Assembly (NCBI RefSeq): GCF_037975245.1 | Contig: NC_092571.1 | Location: 7,792,501-7,856,500, forward strand | Length of the DNA: 64,000 nucleotides | DNA from: Apostichopus japonicus | Lineage: Eukaryota > Echinodermata > Holothuroidea > Aspidochirotida > Stichopodidae | Reading direction: 5' to 3' | Shown here: in pieces, positions 38,001-49,362 of the stretch | Numbering within the stretch: the first letter of the stretch is position 1 | Layout of the letters: the number at the start of each line of letters is the position of its first letter | Made by a program: the position numbers and the translations under genes | The notes under the pieces: model-generated | Told to the model about the DNA's origin: nothing | The model's input: the letters and a program-made list of their open reading frames with translations, nothing else | Database searches by the model: none

Positions 38001-41000
38001 GGTTTTTCCCCCACGCCCATCAAAGGTACAAACTAGCAGACATAAAATGAGTAATGGAACAAGAAAAACAAACAGACATGCCCCTACTTAACATAGTATT
38101 TACCTAACTCTTATTAAAAGTGTCGCAGGTCTAGGCTAAGTTTGAGAAATCAAAACAAACTCAATTGACACAACACTTCCTGTTCCAACTAAAAATAAGC
38201 AATCGCTATCTCCGCTTCAAATTATTAACACAAAAGCACAGAGAAGGAAATGTGAGAATTGAACGCATCTATCCAAACACAAGACTTTCACAATTTTGAG
38301 ACATAAAGTTCCCTGTTGAGAAACAACAGAGAAAAAAAAATGTGAAACCTACCAGTTCGTCCTGGATGGCCAGAATTTTACTTTTAGCCTTCTGGACGTT
38401 TTCTTTCCGGCCGGTGACTGTGATCATGTTGCTGGAGCTGTTCTCTGTCGGGATCTCAATCCTCGTGTCCGTCTCATCCTTGATCTGATGACGAAGAAAA
38501 TTAAAAATGTCGAGTGACTCAGACAAGTTTATGTCAAATATTTACCACCCCTCTCTGCCCCAACCCCACTCCCACCCCCATAAATATTATACGGCAACTT
38601 TTGAGTAAATGACTACAATTCATGTCAGGAAATATCACTGATAATAACTCTTACTATGAAGTGACCCGCTTCAACTCTTCTTGAGGCAAATAATTCAGTC
38701 AAACTTGTCCGACGACGACAAAAGGTTGAACACAAAAGGCAGCAAAATGAACACTTTGTTGTCATAAACACAATTACCGGTCTCTAGTCTAGCCTACTGA
38801 TACAATAGCAATGAAATTGGATAAGAACTAAAGATGGACTCTAACAGCATCTGTTATGGCTAAATGGCTGCCTTGAGCTGTTTACAGTCCCATACAACTA
38901 GTACTGTCGGCTGTCATAACTTCTTACTAACTTCTAACTACTACTTCTAACTAACTTCTAACTTCTACTACTAACTTCTTACTAACTTCTTACTGACATA
39001 ACTTCTGACTAACTTAGAAGATGAAACCCCAGTCAATGCTACCCCCAGATGAACAATAATCTCCTCTCTTCAGAACACTTTTCCCTGCTAGAAGGAAATT
39101 GTTGAAAATAAGAAAAACAGACAGACCTATTTATAGTACTTGCTAATGACCCTCAGCCCAACACTCCTTAAAATGTTGTGACATTTGATATAATTGGAAG
39201 TTTTCAGTCATTTAAACTTCAACAAGTCAAGAAAGTTATGAAGGTTGTCCTGGCTAAGCACATCACTTCACAAAGTACTCTTTTCACAGAGACATTGTAT
39301 TCATACCTAGATTCAGGGAGACATGAGAAATAGACCTGTCCATCACATGACTTGGGCATGAAAAACATTAATTAACTGCCAAGTAAGTTTTAGAGGCGGG
39401 GGGGGGGGGGGTTACTGCTGGAGAGAGAGTGCTGCTTTCTTCTCCATCTCAAACAACTGCCACCTGCTCAAGTAAATTGCTCACCCAAAGGAAACAGCGC
39501 TTTTTAGCATATGGAATATCTCAAGAAAATCACATTTGTCGCAATTAGCTCTTTGGCTAACGAGGCATTGATCATCAAGGGCAATGCCAAAAATGACACC
39601 AAAAATAATACGGAGATATACTCTGCTCTAAGCCGACTATGTTTAGGGTAACTCACCTTGTTGATTGTAGCCCCTCCACGTCCAATGATGTTCTTGTGTA
39701 GTTGCTTCATGATTGGGATCTGTTCCTCGTAGTTCTCCGTAGTCTGCAGAGGAACAAAAAAGTCATTGAAAACGGTCGCTCCGCTATTGTGCAAAAATTG
39801 ACGATTTCAGAAAATGTATTCCATCAAACCTCTCTGATAGTAACTCAAAGTAACTCATAATCTTTGACCTGTTATCCACGGAATGTAAATTTAGGATTCC
39901 CCCGAGTACAACATCGATCGTAATTGTTCACTTATTCTACAAGCACTTTCCTCAACTGTGAAACTAAATAAAATTATGCTCTTGTTTGATGTGATGAAAC
40001 CATATTTTGTGCCTTTTATAGACAGATTACATCAAAAAAGAAACCCTTAAGGTTACTTCAATGAGGCCTCACCAGTTTGGTTGCCATGTGCTGCAGGAAG
40101 GTATAGCACTTATCCACATCTCCCTTGGGTCCTCTGAGGGCCACCACATCGGACTTCTTCCCGGCGCTCGGGAAGGTAATCTGGACCTGTAACGGAAGCA
40201 GACAGCAAACACATGATCTCCCAAACATCACCGACGTTACATTTACAGTATGTCTCTTCATATGATACTCTGTCTCTGTTTAGTTGTTAGAATTGTTCTG
40301 CTACCAGATTCATTCATGACAAATTGAAAATGTCCTTACTGAACTTTTAGAATCTAGTAGCAGTTCATGAATTTTAATGTCAGTTTTATCACACCTAGCA
40401 GGTATCGCACAAACCAGAATGCAAAAATGCATTGTGGTTTTGATGATGTAACATTTATGAGCAGTTTTCTTCATGAATCTGACGTAATGTATAGTGAGGG
40501 TGTACATGTTGACAAGGGTTTCACGATTTGACCTCTGATGACCCAAAATGACCTTTGATCTCCACCAAAAACAAAAGGCTTCTTGTACACAATGTGGTCC
40601 TTCTGCACACCAAATATGAAATTTGTCTGACTTTCCCATCTTGAGATATCGTGTTAACAAGCTGGGCATCAATAAACGCACTCACACAACCACACACAAA
40701 TATGAATGCATAGGGTTACGATTATCATCGAAACCAACAAGACTTATCCAACTAAGACTGTATTTCGAGGTTGTTTTTCACCTAATGTACTGTTACTAAA
40801 AGCAGTGAAACACACAGTTGAAAAACTTTAGTGTCTATTAAGGTGAGCAACTCGCATATCTACTAAGGAAAGGGCTAATCATTTGACATATTGTCTGAGG
40901 CTAACCTGGTTGAACTTCTCTCTGATCTCTTTGATATTCTCTCCTCCCTGTCCGATGATCAGACGATGGAATCTGTACTCAATCATGATGTCACGTTGCT

Positions 41001-44000
41001 TCTCATTCTCCTGTAAACGAAATAGATTTGTTAAAGACACTTTCAAAAACAACATATCTTTCACGGAATGAAGTACAATATCACCTCCCATTTCTTAGGT
41101 AGAGGGTTTCATTACAGACAATGGTCTCAAGTCACTGTGACACAAATTTTAAGGAAAAATGGTTCAATGTTCACATTTGTTGTTAGAACATTCGAGAACT
41201 TAACAACCAACTATTCTGCAGGATAATTATGGCATCTTTCCCAACCGAATTGAAATTTGACAATATAAAGAGTCGAGGTAAGGGCCGTTGAAATTTCACA
41301 CAAAAAATAACCAAAGGCAGTTAACACCCCAAACATCAAAACCCCAAACATGACTTGGAGATTTACAAATGACAATCCTTTACCTGTCTTTCTTCAAGAT
41401 AAGCATTCTAATCTACCTTGCTTTCAAAAATTGGTGATCCTTTAGCTGCCTTAAATTCCCAACAAGATTCCAGCATATCTAAATTACACTTGAAAAGAGG
41501 AATAGTAGATTTGAGAGAAAGAGGGAGCCAAACATTGACACCCTTAAGTAGGGGGCACAGTGCTAACATGTTATCAATGTGTCTAAGGCTAGGCAGTTCA
41601 CTTCATATGCTGAATGAAGACAGGTAAGTGAGCAAACAAAGTAAAACAAAACAGATATATTTGATTTTTATATAGCGCTTTACACCAGCGATAGGTCTCA
41701 GAGCGCTTTTCTGACGTTATACCCACCCATCGAGGTAACTCACCATTCTCTGGGCCATCTCTGAGAGCTCACTCTTGGCTTGAGCGACACCCTCTGGGCT
41801 CCCTTCTATGCGGATCTCTCCGCTGTTCTCTTGCTCGCTAGGGATGCGGATGGACACCCCATAGCTCTGCTTGATCCGGTTAACTGCAAGGAGGGAACAA
41901 AGATGGATGACAAAGTTAGACTAGAAAGAAAAATTTCTTAGATGGTACCGAAAAAAAACTGATTTGCCAAAACTGTCACATTAATGCAAAAGTGATCATA
42001 CATCAATAGATTGGTACATGTCAACGACCCTTTTTTTCTTCAAAATTTCAGAAGCGACATACCATTTGCTCCACTTTTGCCGATGATGTGCTTCACAAAG
42101 CGAGGGTTGATGGTCAGAGAGTCGAAGGAGAGGGTCTTCCGCAGTTCACTGACCACTTGTTCTAAATGTTTCTTGGCTTCCTGGACTTGTTCAGGAGGGC
42201 CTTCCAGTTCTATCTTGTCGCTGCCCTCGGCAAATTCAATGTGGACCTACCGAAAGATAAATATGTGACAGTTTGTTACCATACTACACTTGGGAAAATT
42301 AAAACAGGAGAGTTAATTGGCTCAAAGAGTTTGTTAAAAAAAATGTCTTCACAAATCTTTGTCAAAATTTGGAATCCTGTGTTCCATGATGCACTTTGGG
42401 TATATTCTCTTTCCATCTGAGAAAGATAGGTTATGCTTTTCAAAGATTGCAACAAAATTTAGCATCTTAAAAGTCGGAACTGCAATTTGCCGTGAATTTT
42501 TCACTGTAACCGAGTCATGTTCTATTAACACACAACTGGATACCACTCAAACACTAACTCACTAGGAAATTTACACCGTATTAAAGAAGTTGTTAACAAT
42601 TTACTCATATAAAGACAATTTTGTGACAAATTAAACTTGATATTTTAAAGGTTTTTAAACAACACCTCTTCGGCATTTGCAAGTGATAACTTCAACGGTG
42701 CTAAGGAAATGTTGTCCAATGGAAAACAATACACCATAGCTAATCTACATATCCCCATCTTTCTATCCTGACAATTGCTTCATTAAAACTGTGCCTAACC
42801 CCCTCCCACATCCTTCAAATTATGTGCAGAAAATAAGCAACTGAGTCTTCAATCTATTTAGGAAAGACAGTAATATACTCTCAGATTACATATACAAATT
42901 TATACAGATTACAAATACAAATTGTATCAATCTTTTTTACGCATGATTTTAGGGAAAATAGCATAACTCCGTCACGTCGTTGAACTTTGGAAGAAGTCAA
43001 ACTGTACCATGCAGAGATAGGTACTACCTTCTCACCTTGGACAAACTCTGTGTAATATTGTCAATATTCTTGCCCTTTCTGCCGATGATGAAACGATGCA
43101 GCCATGACTCGGCCTGTACATGGTCAACAACAATGCTGTTTGCCTTGGGAGAGAAGAACAGGGGAAAAAGGGGTCATCCTGGGTCATATTAAGCATCATA
43201 TTGAAGGAGCTGTTTAATGGTTGACAATGCAACAACATGAAAAGTGGTATTATCATCTTAAACTTTGACGTACATTCTATTTGTACCCTATCGCTATCAA
43301 ATGGCATGTGAGTGGTAGACAATCTCATATTGTTCATACCTCAGTTTTCAATAACTTACTACTGCTAGTAACTCAGTGGTAAATATCCTAGTATTGCCAA
43401 GTCTCGTAATTTCAACAATTGACACTAAATAAAATCCTGTTGTTTGTCATCAAATGCAGGTTGAACGGTTGAGCCCCACGGCTAAACGACACAAATCCTG
43501 TTACTGACAAAAGACAGTGCAAACCAATCAAGCTGCAACTGTTGCTGTTGATGTGCCTGTACATAGGGCCATTCAATAAGAAAGGGGGTGCTACTGTGTG
43601 GCACAAGAAGCATCCCCTGCTACAGAATCAAACCAGCTTAAAATTTCATTTTCAAAAATAAACAATTTTGTAATGGTTAGCTTCTCCATAAAGACTTGTT
43701 CTGCACAAACAAAATTTGCATTACCTTACTACTTCTTCATAAGACCAGTACTTTTGTAACCCCCCACATTATCTTCATGAAGAATGTGACCAGAGACTTT
43801 TGCAAACATTTCAACTGGGTAAAGTCAACCAACCTTGGCATAGACCATAGATATTGCTGGGCCTAGCTGGTCCTGTTCACCTCTGAGGGTGATGGTCTCT
43901 GAAGGGCTGCTCGAGGAGGGCATCTCCACGGAAACTTGGGTCTTCTCCAGGATGTCTGTGATGTTTGAGCCCTTCGGCCCAATTACGTACTTGTGCTGGT

Positions 44001-47000
44001 TCTTACGCACCTCCAAAGAGACGGTTGTGGTCCTCGTTTTCTGAAGAGCAAACAGTGGTTGACAAAATCAATATAAACGTAACCGGGCCTGGCGAGGAGT
44101 AAGGATTGGGATGCGGGCAGTGCTACCGTTCTCAGGACCCAGGGTCGATTTAGAGGTTCCATGAAATGTGAGAGAAATAAATACATTTCTCTCATTTAAA
44201 AAAAAAAATGAAGACTTCACGAAGAGAACAATTGACAGATTTGTTCACACAAACTGGCCTCAGCGTCACGACCTTATGAATGACATGTCTATTTAAGTTT
44301 TGTTGTCAACCAATTTCCCTTACACTCCACAAAGGTCACCTTGAGGGGGAGATTTCTGTGTCATGTTTTGAAGCCATCAAGTAAATGTTTGAAAGCTTGA
44401 AGATATTCTCTGTTAGATGCTTTCAATCAAACAATACGGTCAAGAAGAAGTATGCAGCCAGGCGATAAAGTTGTTACAATTAAGTAAGAAAGTAACTAAC
44501 GAATATTCCCTTGGAAGAATAATCCAGAAAGGGATCTAATCTTGAAGAGGTATCAGATAACTACAGTATGATTGATAATTTTGGTGAACAGTGTACAGTT
44601 CCCATGCTTTCAAAATATATGAAATTACAGTCGTTTTTTAAGACCATTTCAACATAATGTAGAAACATGTAATTAACGTTTTCTTATGAAGCATTATCAC
44701 TTATGTGGATCTAATTCAAGACTACATATACTAGGTGTTCAAATTGGTTGTAACTCTTGCAATATCTCCGCTTGCATTTCATGCACTATTTCAGCCTAGG
44801 CATGGCAATAATATCCAGCATATGATCTGAAATTTAAGGCTAGACTTGGTGCCTTCTTTAAATTGCATGGAGGCTAGGACGGAAATGTACAACCCGCAGG
44901 AGAATATAAGTTATCCAAACTTGAGAACTTTAGGCAAAATATTATTAATTCTTTCTGCTCAAAATATTTTAAAAAATTCTTAAACCTAGATACATCGATA
45001 TATCCGTGAAGGAGACATGTTCAAATGAGAGCTTTTCCTCACTTTTCCAGACTGCAGTTCAAAAGTTCAAGAACTTTCGCAGGACCTAGAAAGGAGGTGT
45101 TATCTTTTCCCTTGATTACCTTCCCATTTCCTGGCTACGTGGGGAACCCTGGATGTAACAAATTAAACAACTGTTCCATACCTTTTCTTCATATATTTGC
45201 ATAATCTTTTGGCAAGCTTCATGGACACCATCTTTCTCTCCAGACACCACAATCTCATCCTTCTGGGCACTGAGAGGGGGGACGTGGACCGCGGCCCCGG
45301 TAGTCGCAGTCAGTTCTTTTGTGTAGTGGTTGCCTGGGCCACAGATGAAGGGGTGGTACACGTGGGGAATGGACAGTCTCTCCAGTGCTCGTTTAGCCTA
45401 AATAAATAAATAAATAAAAAAATGGTTGATGTACCTTAAAGCGCTTTGAGGCCTTTGCAAAAAGCGCTCTATAAATATTTGCTTATTATTATTATTATTA
45501 AAAAATACAGGCTTTTACATTGGGTTTGGCCATATGCTATGTTCCATACCAGTGAACCCAGGAGCAACGTATGGTCTCTTATTTGAACACAATATGCACT
45601 TTCACACCCCAATGTCCAATGACATAACAGTGTCTACTTTATGTTCACCACTTAAATCTTTGTGGGCAAAATCATCTTTAATTGTCTTGCAATAAAATCA
45701 AAGGGAAAATCACAACATATCTTCTCGTCAAATGAACCTTTCCACAGGGAAGCTCCTGTGTCCCCCCCCCACAGGTCACCCCCTCCCTAAAGATTTGCTC
45801 AAACTATATGTACAGTTTGTAAAAAAAATCATAAAAAATCAATAATAAAACGTTAGTATTATCATACAAATATCAGTTTATTGGATGACCTATACATAGT
45901 CCTGTTCCTTCCCCCCCCCCTTCCCCCTTATTGACCTCGCATCCCATCCTTCCAGCAGTGAACCTGTCCATGGTACAAAGTTCCCTTCATATATCTCACC
46001 TGTTCTTCTGAGGTGAGGTGAATCTCGTGGCTGGCCCTGTCTATACCCTCCTTTGTCCCAGTGATGTAGATAAAGTCTGGGTTCGGATCATCGGGCTTGG
46101 GGATGATGATCTTTGTGGCAGTAGTCAGCTCCAGCTCCTTGAGTTTCTCGCCTTTCCTTCCGATGATGAAGCGATGGTGTTCCTTTGGGATGCTGATTTT
46201 GACATTAGCCTTTTTTTTTTTTTTTGGCAAATCAAAGAAAGTGAGAAGAATTAAGTTTAAGGATTAAAAAAATGTTTTTATTTTCATGTAACAGAGCTGT
46301 CACATTGTCACGGTTTGATACCTAACTGTCACGGTGTGACGATGACATGTTATCTGCTACATTAAGATCACACTATGAAGAAGTGAGAGCAGACATATTT
46401 TTTTAATGAATTTATTCCACAAACAACATTACATTAGATACAGGTTTTACTCCACATCTTAAAGCAGCCAGAGGGACCATCACTACTAGAGTATAACCAT
46501 GTTCCACTGCCCACTATATGTTAATCAAGAAAGCAATTGCCTGTACCAACATGACCAGTAGGAAATCTCAATTCACAGCAATAGTAAGGTCATTTTTCAC
46601 CAGTGCCGTACAAAATAGGCCTAGGCAGTAGGTAAAGGCAATATGAAAGTGTTGTACATTCACACCGATTCGTTTCGATGTCATGAGGTATTTAACACTG
46701 GTTGTGACACTAATACACCAAATCCAAAGATATGTACACAAACACACCTGCCACGGCCCACATACCCCACCCCCAAATCCCTTATCCTACTTCTACCCAC
46801 CTGTGTCTGTAACTTGTTGATCAAATCCCTCTTGGCTTTCATGACTTCTTCTGGTTTCCCATTGATGACGATGGTCAAACTCTGATCTTTAGCCAAACTC
46901 ATCTCAATGCTCGCTCCTGTGGAGGATGTTTCAATTAAATACGGTCATATCATCTCGATTGCTCTTACAGTGTGTCCAATGCATCTTTTGAAGTTTGTCA

Positions 47001-49238
47001 TCACAAAGAAAGATATATACAACTTTATGACATAAAAAATCCCAGAGAAAAACATTGCACAAAATATATCTCAACAAAAGCCATAAATGCAAATTACCAA
47101 AGCCATAAATTACAAAAGTCACTTTTGCCAATGTCTTCACTATTGAATACCTAGGTCAAAAGCTTTTGCCATTTGTGACCCTGTCATTTTTTATGAATAT
47201 ACCAAAACAAACACAATCATACTCAAAAGGTTAAAAAAAAAGAGGAAATATTGACATGCTGCAGTCGCTCAAGAAAGACGATTACAATCTTCGTGGGACC
47301 TCTTACCTGTTCTCATTCGGATTTGATAGCAAATCTGGTTGGCCATGCTGTTGCTCTCTCCAAATCCTTGATCTATCTCCTTGTACCGCCTCTCCTCTAA
47401 AGGCACACGGAACACCTATGCAGAGGAGGAGCAACCAATCAAATTTATTATGAAATTTAATAACATATTAAAAGTTACTAAATTAAAAAAAAACTCTTTT
47501 ATATTAATTTTAAAAAATGACTTGTAACTCAAATCTACTGAATCTCCAATTCCCATTGAATAATTCTTTTGGCATATTTGAATTCTTCCAGTAAAGCGAT
47601 CCAAGCAACTATACTTACATATCTTACACTATCACCCTAGTTACCAAAACCCTATATATATTGGCATATAGGCTAGCATACTATCAAAAGTCAAAAGATG
47701 TTTAGCAGTTTGGTTTTTGGGGGTTTTTTTTACACAGATAGCATAGCATATTGTAACAGACAAAATTCAGAGCTTTTTAAAACTTCTATACAAAAGTTGA
47801 CAACTAAATCATTCCCTGCTGGTGGTTCGAATTGGGGCTGAAAGTATACCTTTAGTGTACATGCCAGGGGTTGAAATAACAGTAACTGCCTGCTACACAA
47901 ACAATGTGGGCTAAGTCCACCATGTACAGTACACAAACACCTGAAGCAGCACATACACACTGTACACTGCTGTAGCACTGGGATGCACTGTGCACTGTCT
48001 TTTGTATGCCTGTGTTGAATGATCTTGCAAATTGCTAAATACAGCCCTGAATTGCAAATTGGGCAAATTGCAATACAAGTAAAATTTATGTGTAATACTT
48101 TTTTAAATACACAGTAACCAAATGTAGCATTTTATAACAGACAAATTCTAGAATCTTCAACACTGCTACAGAAATATGGACACTGACATATTTCCAGCAA
48201 TATCGCACACTGTATGTAACATGTTGTTGTGCACACATTACCAGGTTTTTTGTTAAGAAATGTAGTAGGTGGGTCAAGTTGAAAAGTAGGTGGGACTGTC
48301 TGTATGCAGACATGGTGGAGGGGTCTAAGGGGAGGGGGTGAAAATTGGAATTTAAAAAGTCTCTAGAAGCCAAATGGTGCAATATACAGCTGTTTGGTCA
48401 ATGATATTGCCCCTCCCAATCACCCCTTTCTTCTGTCCTATTTTTCACAAACAAAAAACAAACTCACGTTGAAGTTTCAGTCACACCTGACCTGGTTGTG
48501 GGTATTTATTCCTCTTGATTTTTTTGCGTCATTTTTTATATATTTTGTTACCCGGGTCATGTACGTGCAGTAGGCGGGTCATTTGACCCGGGTCCCGGCT
48601 ACTAACGAAAACCCTGATTACACTTAAATGAAGAGTTAATTACTAACACAAATTTTGCATCTCACAATCTTTGTTAGATATACACTTTTCCACCACTGCC
48701 AAATACATCAAGGTAATACCATCTTTGATCAAAATGGTTCTCAATGGTTCAAAATATGGCTCACTTATCAGATGGAAGAACATCACAACACCATGATTGT
48801 ATGTATTACAATATATCATGCTGGTGTCCGAGAGGGTGGACCTTTGCATGCTCTTCATCCTTTTACAAGTCATTATCCAGCCATACACATTCAATGCAAC
48901 ATTATGTGCAAGAAACTTACAAACAAACACAACAACAATCTTCAGAACGCATACCAATAACTTACACTAAACAAAGAATCTCACAACTTACAAAAAATTC
49001 ACCACTCATGAATAAATCATGTACTAACCTGAGTGATTGTGGAAGACCTGACTGCCATTTTGGCATAAGTTGGGCCAGCTGTCGGCATGGCAGTGATTGG
49101 CTTTCCAGCAGCGATTTCTTCAGCTGGGCGCTCCAGGGGTGGAAATACTTCATCGTAAGCCAACACCGGTGGCTCATAAGGGTCCATGCTGACGTTCCCA
49201 CCCTGTTCTTCCATGGTTTCTTGTGGTTCCATACTCAT
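28829..49238 (-). CDS. HDLBP: Vigilin (high-density lipoprotein-binding protein), complete, 22 coding exons
   Basis: Exons in transcript order: 49238-49029, 47415-47307, 46916-46801, 46209-46000, 45397-45182, 44040-43834, 43143-43036, 42246-42063, 41883-41744, 41010-40906, 40186-40073, 39743-39657, 38484-38353, 37517-37299, 36353-36132, 35670-35452, 34803-34650, 33703-33579, 32812-32573, 31917-31696, 30514-30296, 29044-28829. All have GT/AG borders and the frame is continuous, giving 1257 residues (the human protein is about 1268). It carries 14 KH domains, most with a GxxG loop, one degenerate KH-like segment before them, and the conserved C-terminal motifs FYVRDAPW and SWGPKR. Known role: multi-KH RNA-binding protein of the cytoplasm and ER-bound ribosomes, involved in mRNA binding, translation and lipid-related traffic. 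The start ATG at 49238 is followed by an acidic, Pro-rich tail as in other vigilins. Confidence 0.97.
30296..30514 (-). CDS. HDLBP: Vigilin coding exon 21, KH domain 14
   Basis: Residues 1114-1186, SRVHSRLIGGRGKTIRKI, loop GGRG, then FKVDIRFPRQ and HLLNLEEEY. Confidence 0.94.
30983..31325. repeat. Minisatellite, 22-bp unit, in a vigilin intron
   Basis: About 15 imperfect copies of GGTTGTAGGGATCTAGGCGC plus two bases, between coding exons 20 and 21. Confidence 0.9.
31696..31917 (-). CDS. HDLBP: Vigilin coding exon 20, KH domain 13
   Basis: Residues 1040-1113, DPKYHPKIIGRKGTIITKI, loop GRKG, VNIQFPDRS. Nearly identical to the vertebrate DPKYHPKIIGRKG unit. Confidence 0.94.
32088..32590. repeat. 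82-bp tandem array that includes the exon 19 splice donor
   Basis: Five full copies before the real exon border. Each repeats the last 14 nt of vigilin exon 19 plus its donor (minus strand GAGGACAAG then GTAATTTC). GT positions are 32155-32156, 32237-32238, 32325-32326, 32407-32408 and 32489-32490; the true donor is at 32571-32572. Spacing is 82, 88, 82, 82 and 82 bp. Confidence 0.9.
32573..32812 (-). CDS. HDLBP: Vigilin coding exon 19, KH domain 12
   Basis: Residues 960-1039, FDYHRFIIGKKGDGIRQL, loop GKKG, ending ELDSEQEDK. Its last 14 nt and donor are copied in a tandem array immediately downstream (32088-32572). Confidence 0.93.
33579..33703 (-). CDS. HDLBP: Vigilin coding exon 18, KH 11 second half
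   Basis: Residues 918-959. A polar insert (NGDAEIANGDDHKPKASD) precedes INITGKRENCEGAKAALE. Vertebrate vigilin has a longer insert at the same place. Confidence 0.9.
34352..34440 (-). repeat. tRNA-derived SINE or tRNA pseudogene
   Basis: The minus strand reads GCTGTGGCTGAGTGGATAAA (A box, Leu/Ser-like), then GGATTCGATCCC (B box) about 50 nt later, with a long variable region. The acceptor stem pairs poorly, so it is not called as a functional tRNA. Confidence 0.4.
34650..34803 (-). CDS. HDLBP: Vigilin coding exon 17, KH 11 first half
   Basis: Residues 867-918, IIPQKHHRSLMGPKGVKV, loop GPKG, ending in phase 1 inside a variable Pro/Ser insert within the domain. Confidence 0.92.
35452..35670 (-). 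CDS. HDLBP: Vigilin coding exon 16, KH domain 10
   Basis: Residues 794-866, DPKYHRHFVARRGQVLREI. The loop is ARRG, lacking the first Gly, as in vertebrate vigilin (IRRG), followed by DEYGGVTISFPR. Confidence 0.93.
36132..36353 (-). CDS. HDLBP: Vigilin coding exon 15, KH domain 9
   Basis: Residues 720-793, NPEYHRFLIGRGGANIRKV, loop GRGG. Single-exon KH unit, phase 0 to 0. Confidence 0.93.
36598..37110. repeat. Foldback (long inverted repeat) in a vigilin intron
   Basis: Left arm about 36734-36855 is the near-exact reverse complement of 36992-37110, with a roughly 135-bp spacer. A partial direct copy of the left arm lies at 36598-36733. Located between coding exons 15 and 14. Confidence 0.8.
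37299..37517 (-). CDS. HDLBP: Vigilin coding exon 14, KH domain 8
   Basis: Residues 647-719, IPSKHHQSIIGPKGTLI, loop GPKG, then EECGGVMIHFPPG. Single-exon KH unit. Confidence 0.93.
38353..38484 (-). CDS. HDLBP: Vigilin coding exon 13, KH 7 second half
   Basis: Residues 603-646, IKDETDTRIEIPTENSSSN to IQDEL, matching the vertebrate TKIDLPAENSNSE segment. Confidence 0.92.
38925..39015. repeat. Simple repeat, ACTTCTAACT-type
   Basis: Irregular tandem run of (T)AACTTCTAACT/TACT in the vigilin intron between exons 13 and 12. Confidence 0.7.
39657..39743 (-). CDS. HDLBP: Vigilin coding exon 12, KH 7 first half
   Basis: Residues 574-602, PIMKQLHKNIIGRGGATI, loop GRGG, 87 nt, phase 0 to 0. Confidence 0.92.
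40073..40186 (-). CDS. HDLBP: Vigilin coding exon 11, KH 6 second half
   Basis: Residues 536-573, VQITFPSAGKKSDVVALRG to HMATKL, matching the vertebrate VIINFPDPAQKSDIVQLRG segment. Confidence 0.92.
40549..40738 (+). repeat. Dispersed repeat (copy 2) in a vigilin intron
   Basis: Same family and orientation as 26581-26775, lying in the intron between vigilin exons 10 and 11. Confidence 0.7.
40906..41010 (-). CDS. HDLBP: Vigilin coding exon 10, KH 6 first half
   Basis: Residues 501-535, IEYRFHRLIIGQGGENI, loop GQGG, phase 0 to 0. Confidence 0.92.
41655..41725 (-). repeat. Possible L2/CR1-type LINE tail fragment
   Basis: TATATAGCGCTTTACACC and AGAGCGCTTTTC resemble, in reverse, the AAAGCGCTATATAAA tail common in deuterostome L2-like retroposons. 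Confidence 0.35.
41744..41883 (-). CDS. HDLBP: Vigilin coding exon 9, KH 5 second half
   Basis: Residues 454-500, VNRIKQSYGVSIRIPSEQ to LSEMAQRM, phase 1 to 0. Confidence 0.92.
42063..42246 (-). CDS. HDLBP: Vigilin coding exon 8, end of KH 4 and start of KH 5
   Basis: Residues 393-454, from VHIEFAEGSDKIELEG to FVKHIIGKSGAN, loop GKSG. Ends in phase 1 inside KH 5. Confidence 0.92.
43036..43143 (-). CDS. HDLBP: Vigilin coding exon 7, KH domain 4 first half
   Basis: Residues 357-392, SWLHRFIIGRKGKNI, loop GRKG. The intron falls after the loop-helix segment, and the second half of the domain is in exon 8. Confidence 0.92.
43834..44040 (-). CDS. HDLBP: Vigilin coding exon 6, KH domain 3
   Basis: Residues 288-356, EVRKNQHKYVIGPKGSNI with loop GPKG. 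One exon encodes a full KH unit, phase 0 to 0. Confidence 0.92.
45182..45397 (-). CDS. HDLBP: Vigilin coding exon 5, KH domain 2
   Basis: Residues 216-287, VYHPFICGPGNHY. The RNA loop is degenerate (GPGN), matching the degenerate GPYN of vertebrate vigilin, so nucleic-acid contact here is probably weak. Confidence 0.9.
45430..45505 (+). repeat. Probable L2/CR1-type retroposon tail fragment
   Basis: AAAGCGCTTTGAGGCC, then AAAAGCGCTCTATAAATATT and an (ATT)n end. This is typical of a truncated non-LTR element or a SINE sharing its tail. It sits just upstream of vigilin exon 5. Confidence 0.5.
46000..46209 (-). CDS. HDLBP: Vigilin coding exon 4, KH domain 1
   Basis: Residues 146-215, IPKEHHRFIIGRKGEK with GxxG loop GRKG, phase 0 to 0. 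The acceptor AG directly follows a long A-run on the coding strand instead of a pyrimidine tract. Confidence 0.92.
46801..46916 (-). CDS. HDLBP: Vigilin coding exon 3
   Basis: Residues 107-145 complete the degenerate first KH-like unit (IEMSLAKDQSLTIVINGK). There is no GxxG loop, as in vertebrate vigilin. Confidence 0.9.
47307..47415 (-). CDS. HDLBP: Vigilin coding exon 2
   Basis: Residues 71-107, starting VFRVPLEERRYKEIDQ. This corresponds to the VFHVPLEERKYKDMNQ region of vertebrate vigilin and begins the degenerate KH-like segment. Ends in phase 1. Confidence 0.9.
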
Positions 49239-49273
49239 GGTCGGGGGTCGTTTTCAAAGTCGAACAGCACCAA
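49029..49273 (-). CDS. HDLBP: Vigilin coding exon 1 with short 5' UTR
   Basis: The acceptor is CAG just right of 49273. About 35 nt of 5' UTR precede the ATG at 49238-49236. It encodes residues 1-70, including YDEVFPPLERP, which matches the vigilin N-terminal DAFPPLP region, and ends SSTITQ in phase 0. Donor GTTAGT. A second ATG two codons in is possible. Confidence 0.85.
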
Positions 49274-49341
49274 CTGTAACAAATAGATTTACATGCATGA
49301 CTGTAAAGCAAGTCTCTTATTGGAATGCAAGCAGGCTTCAG

Positions 49342-49362
49342 GGCATATATATATATATATAG
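49342..49362. repeat. (AT)n microsatellite
   Basis: A short run of alternating AT in the first vigilin intron. Confidence 0.8.

Noticed and set aside
48744-49286. 180-codon plus-strand open frame
   Set aside because: Antisense to vigilin exon 1 and its intron; no recognisable domain.
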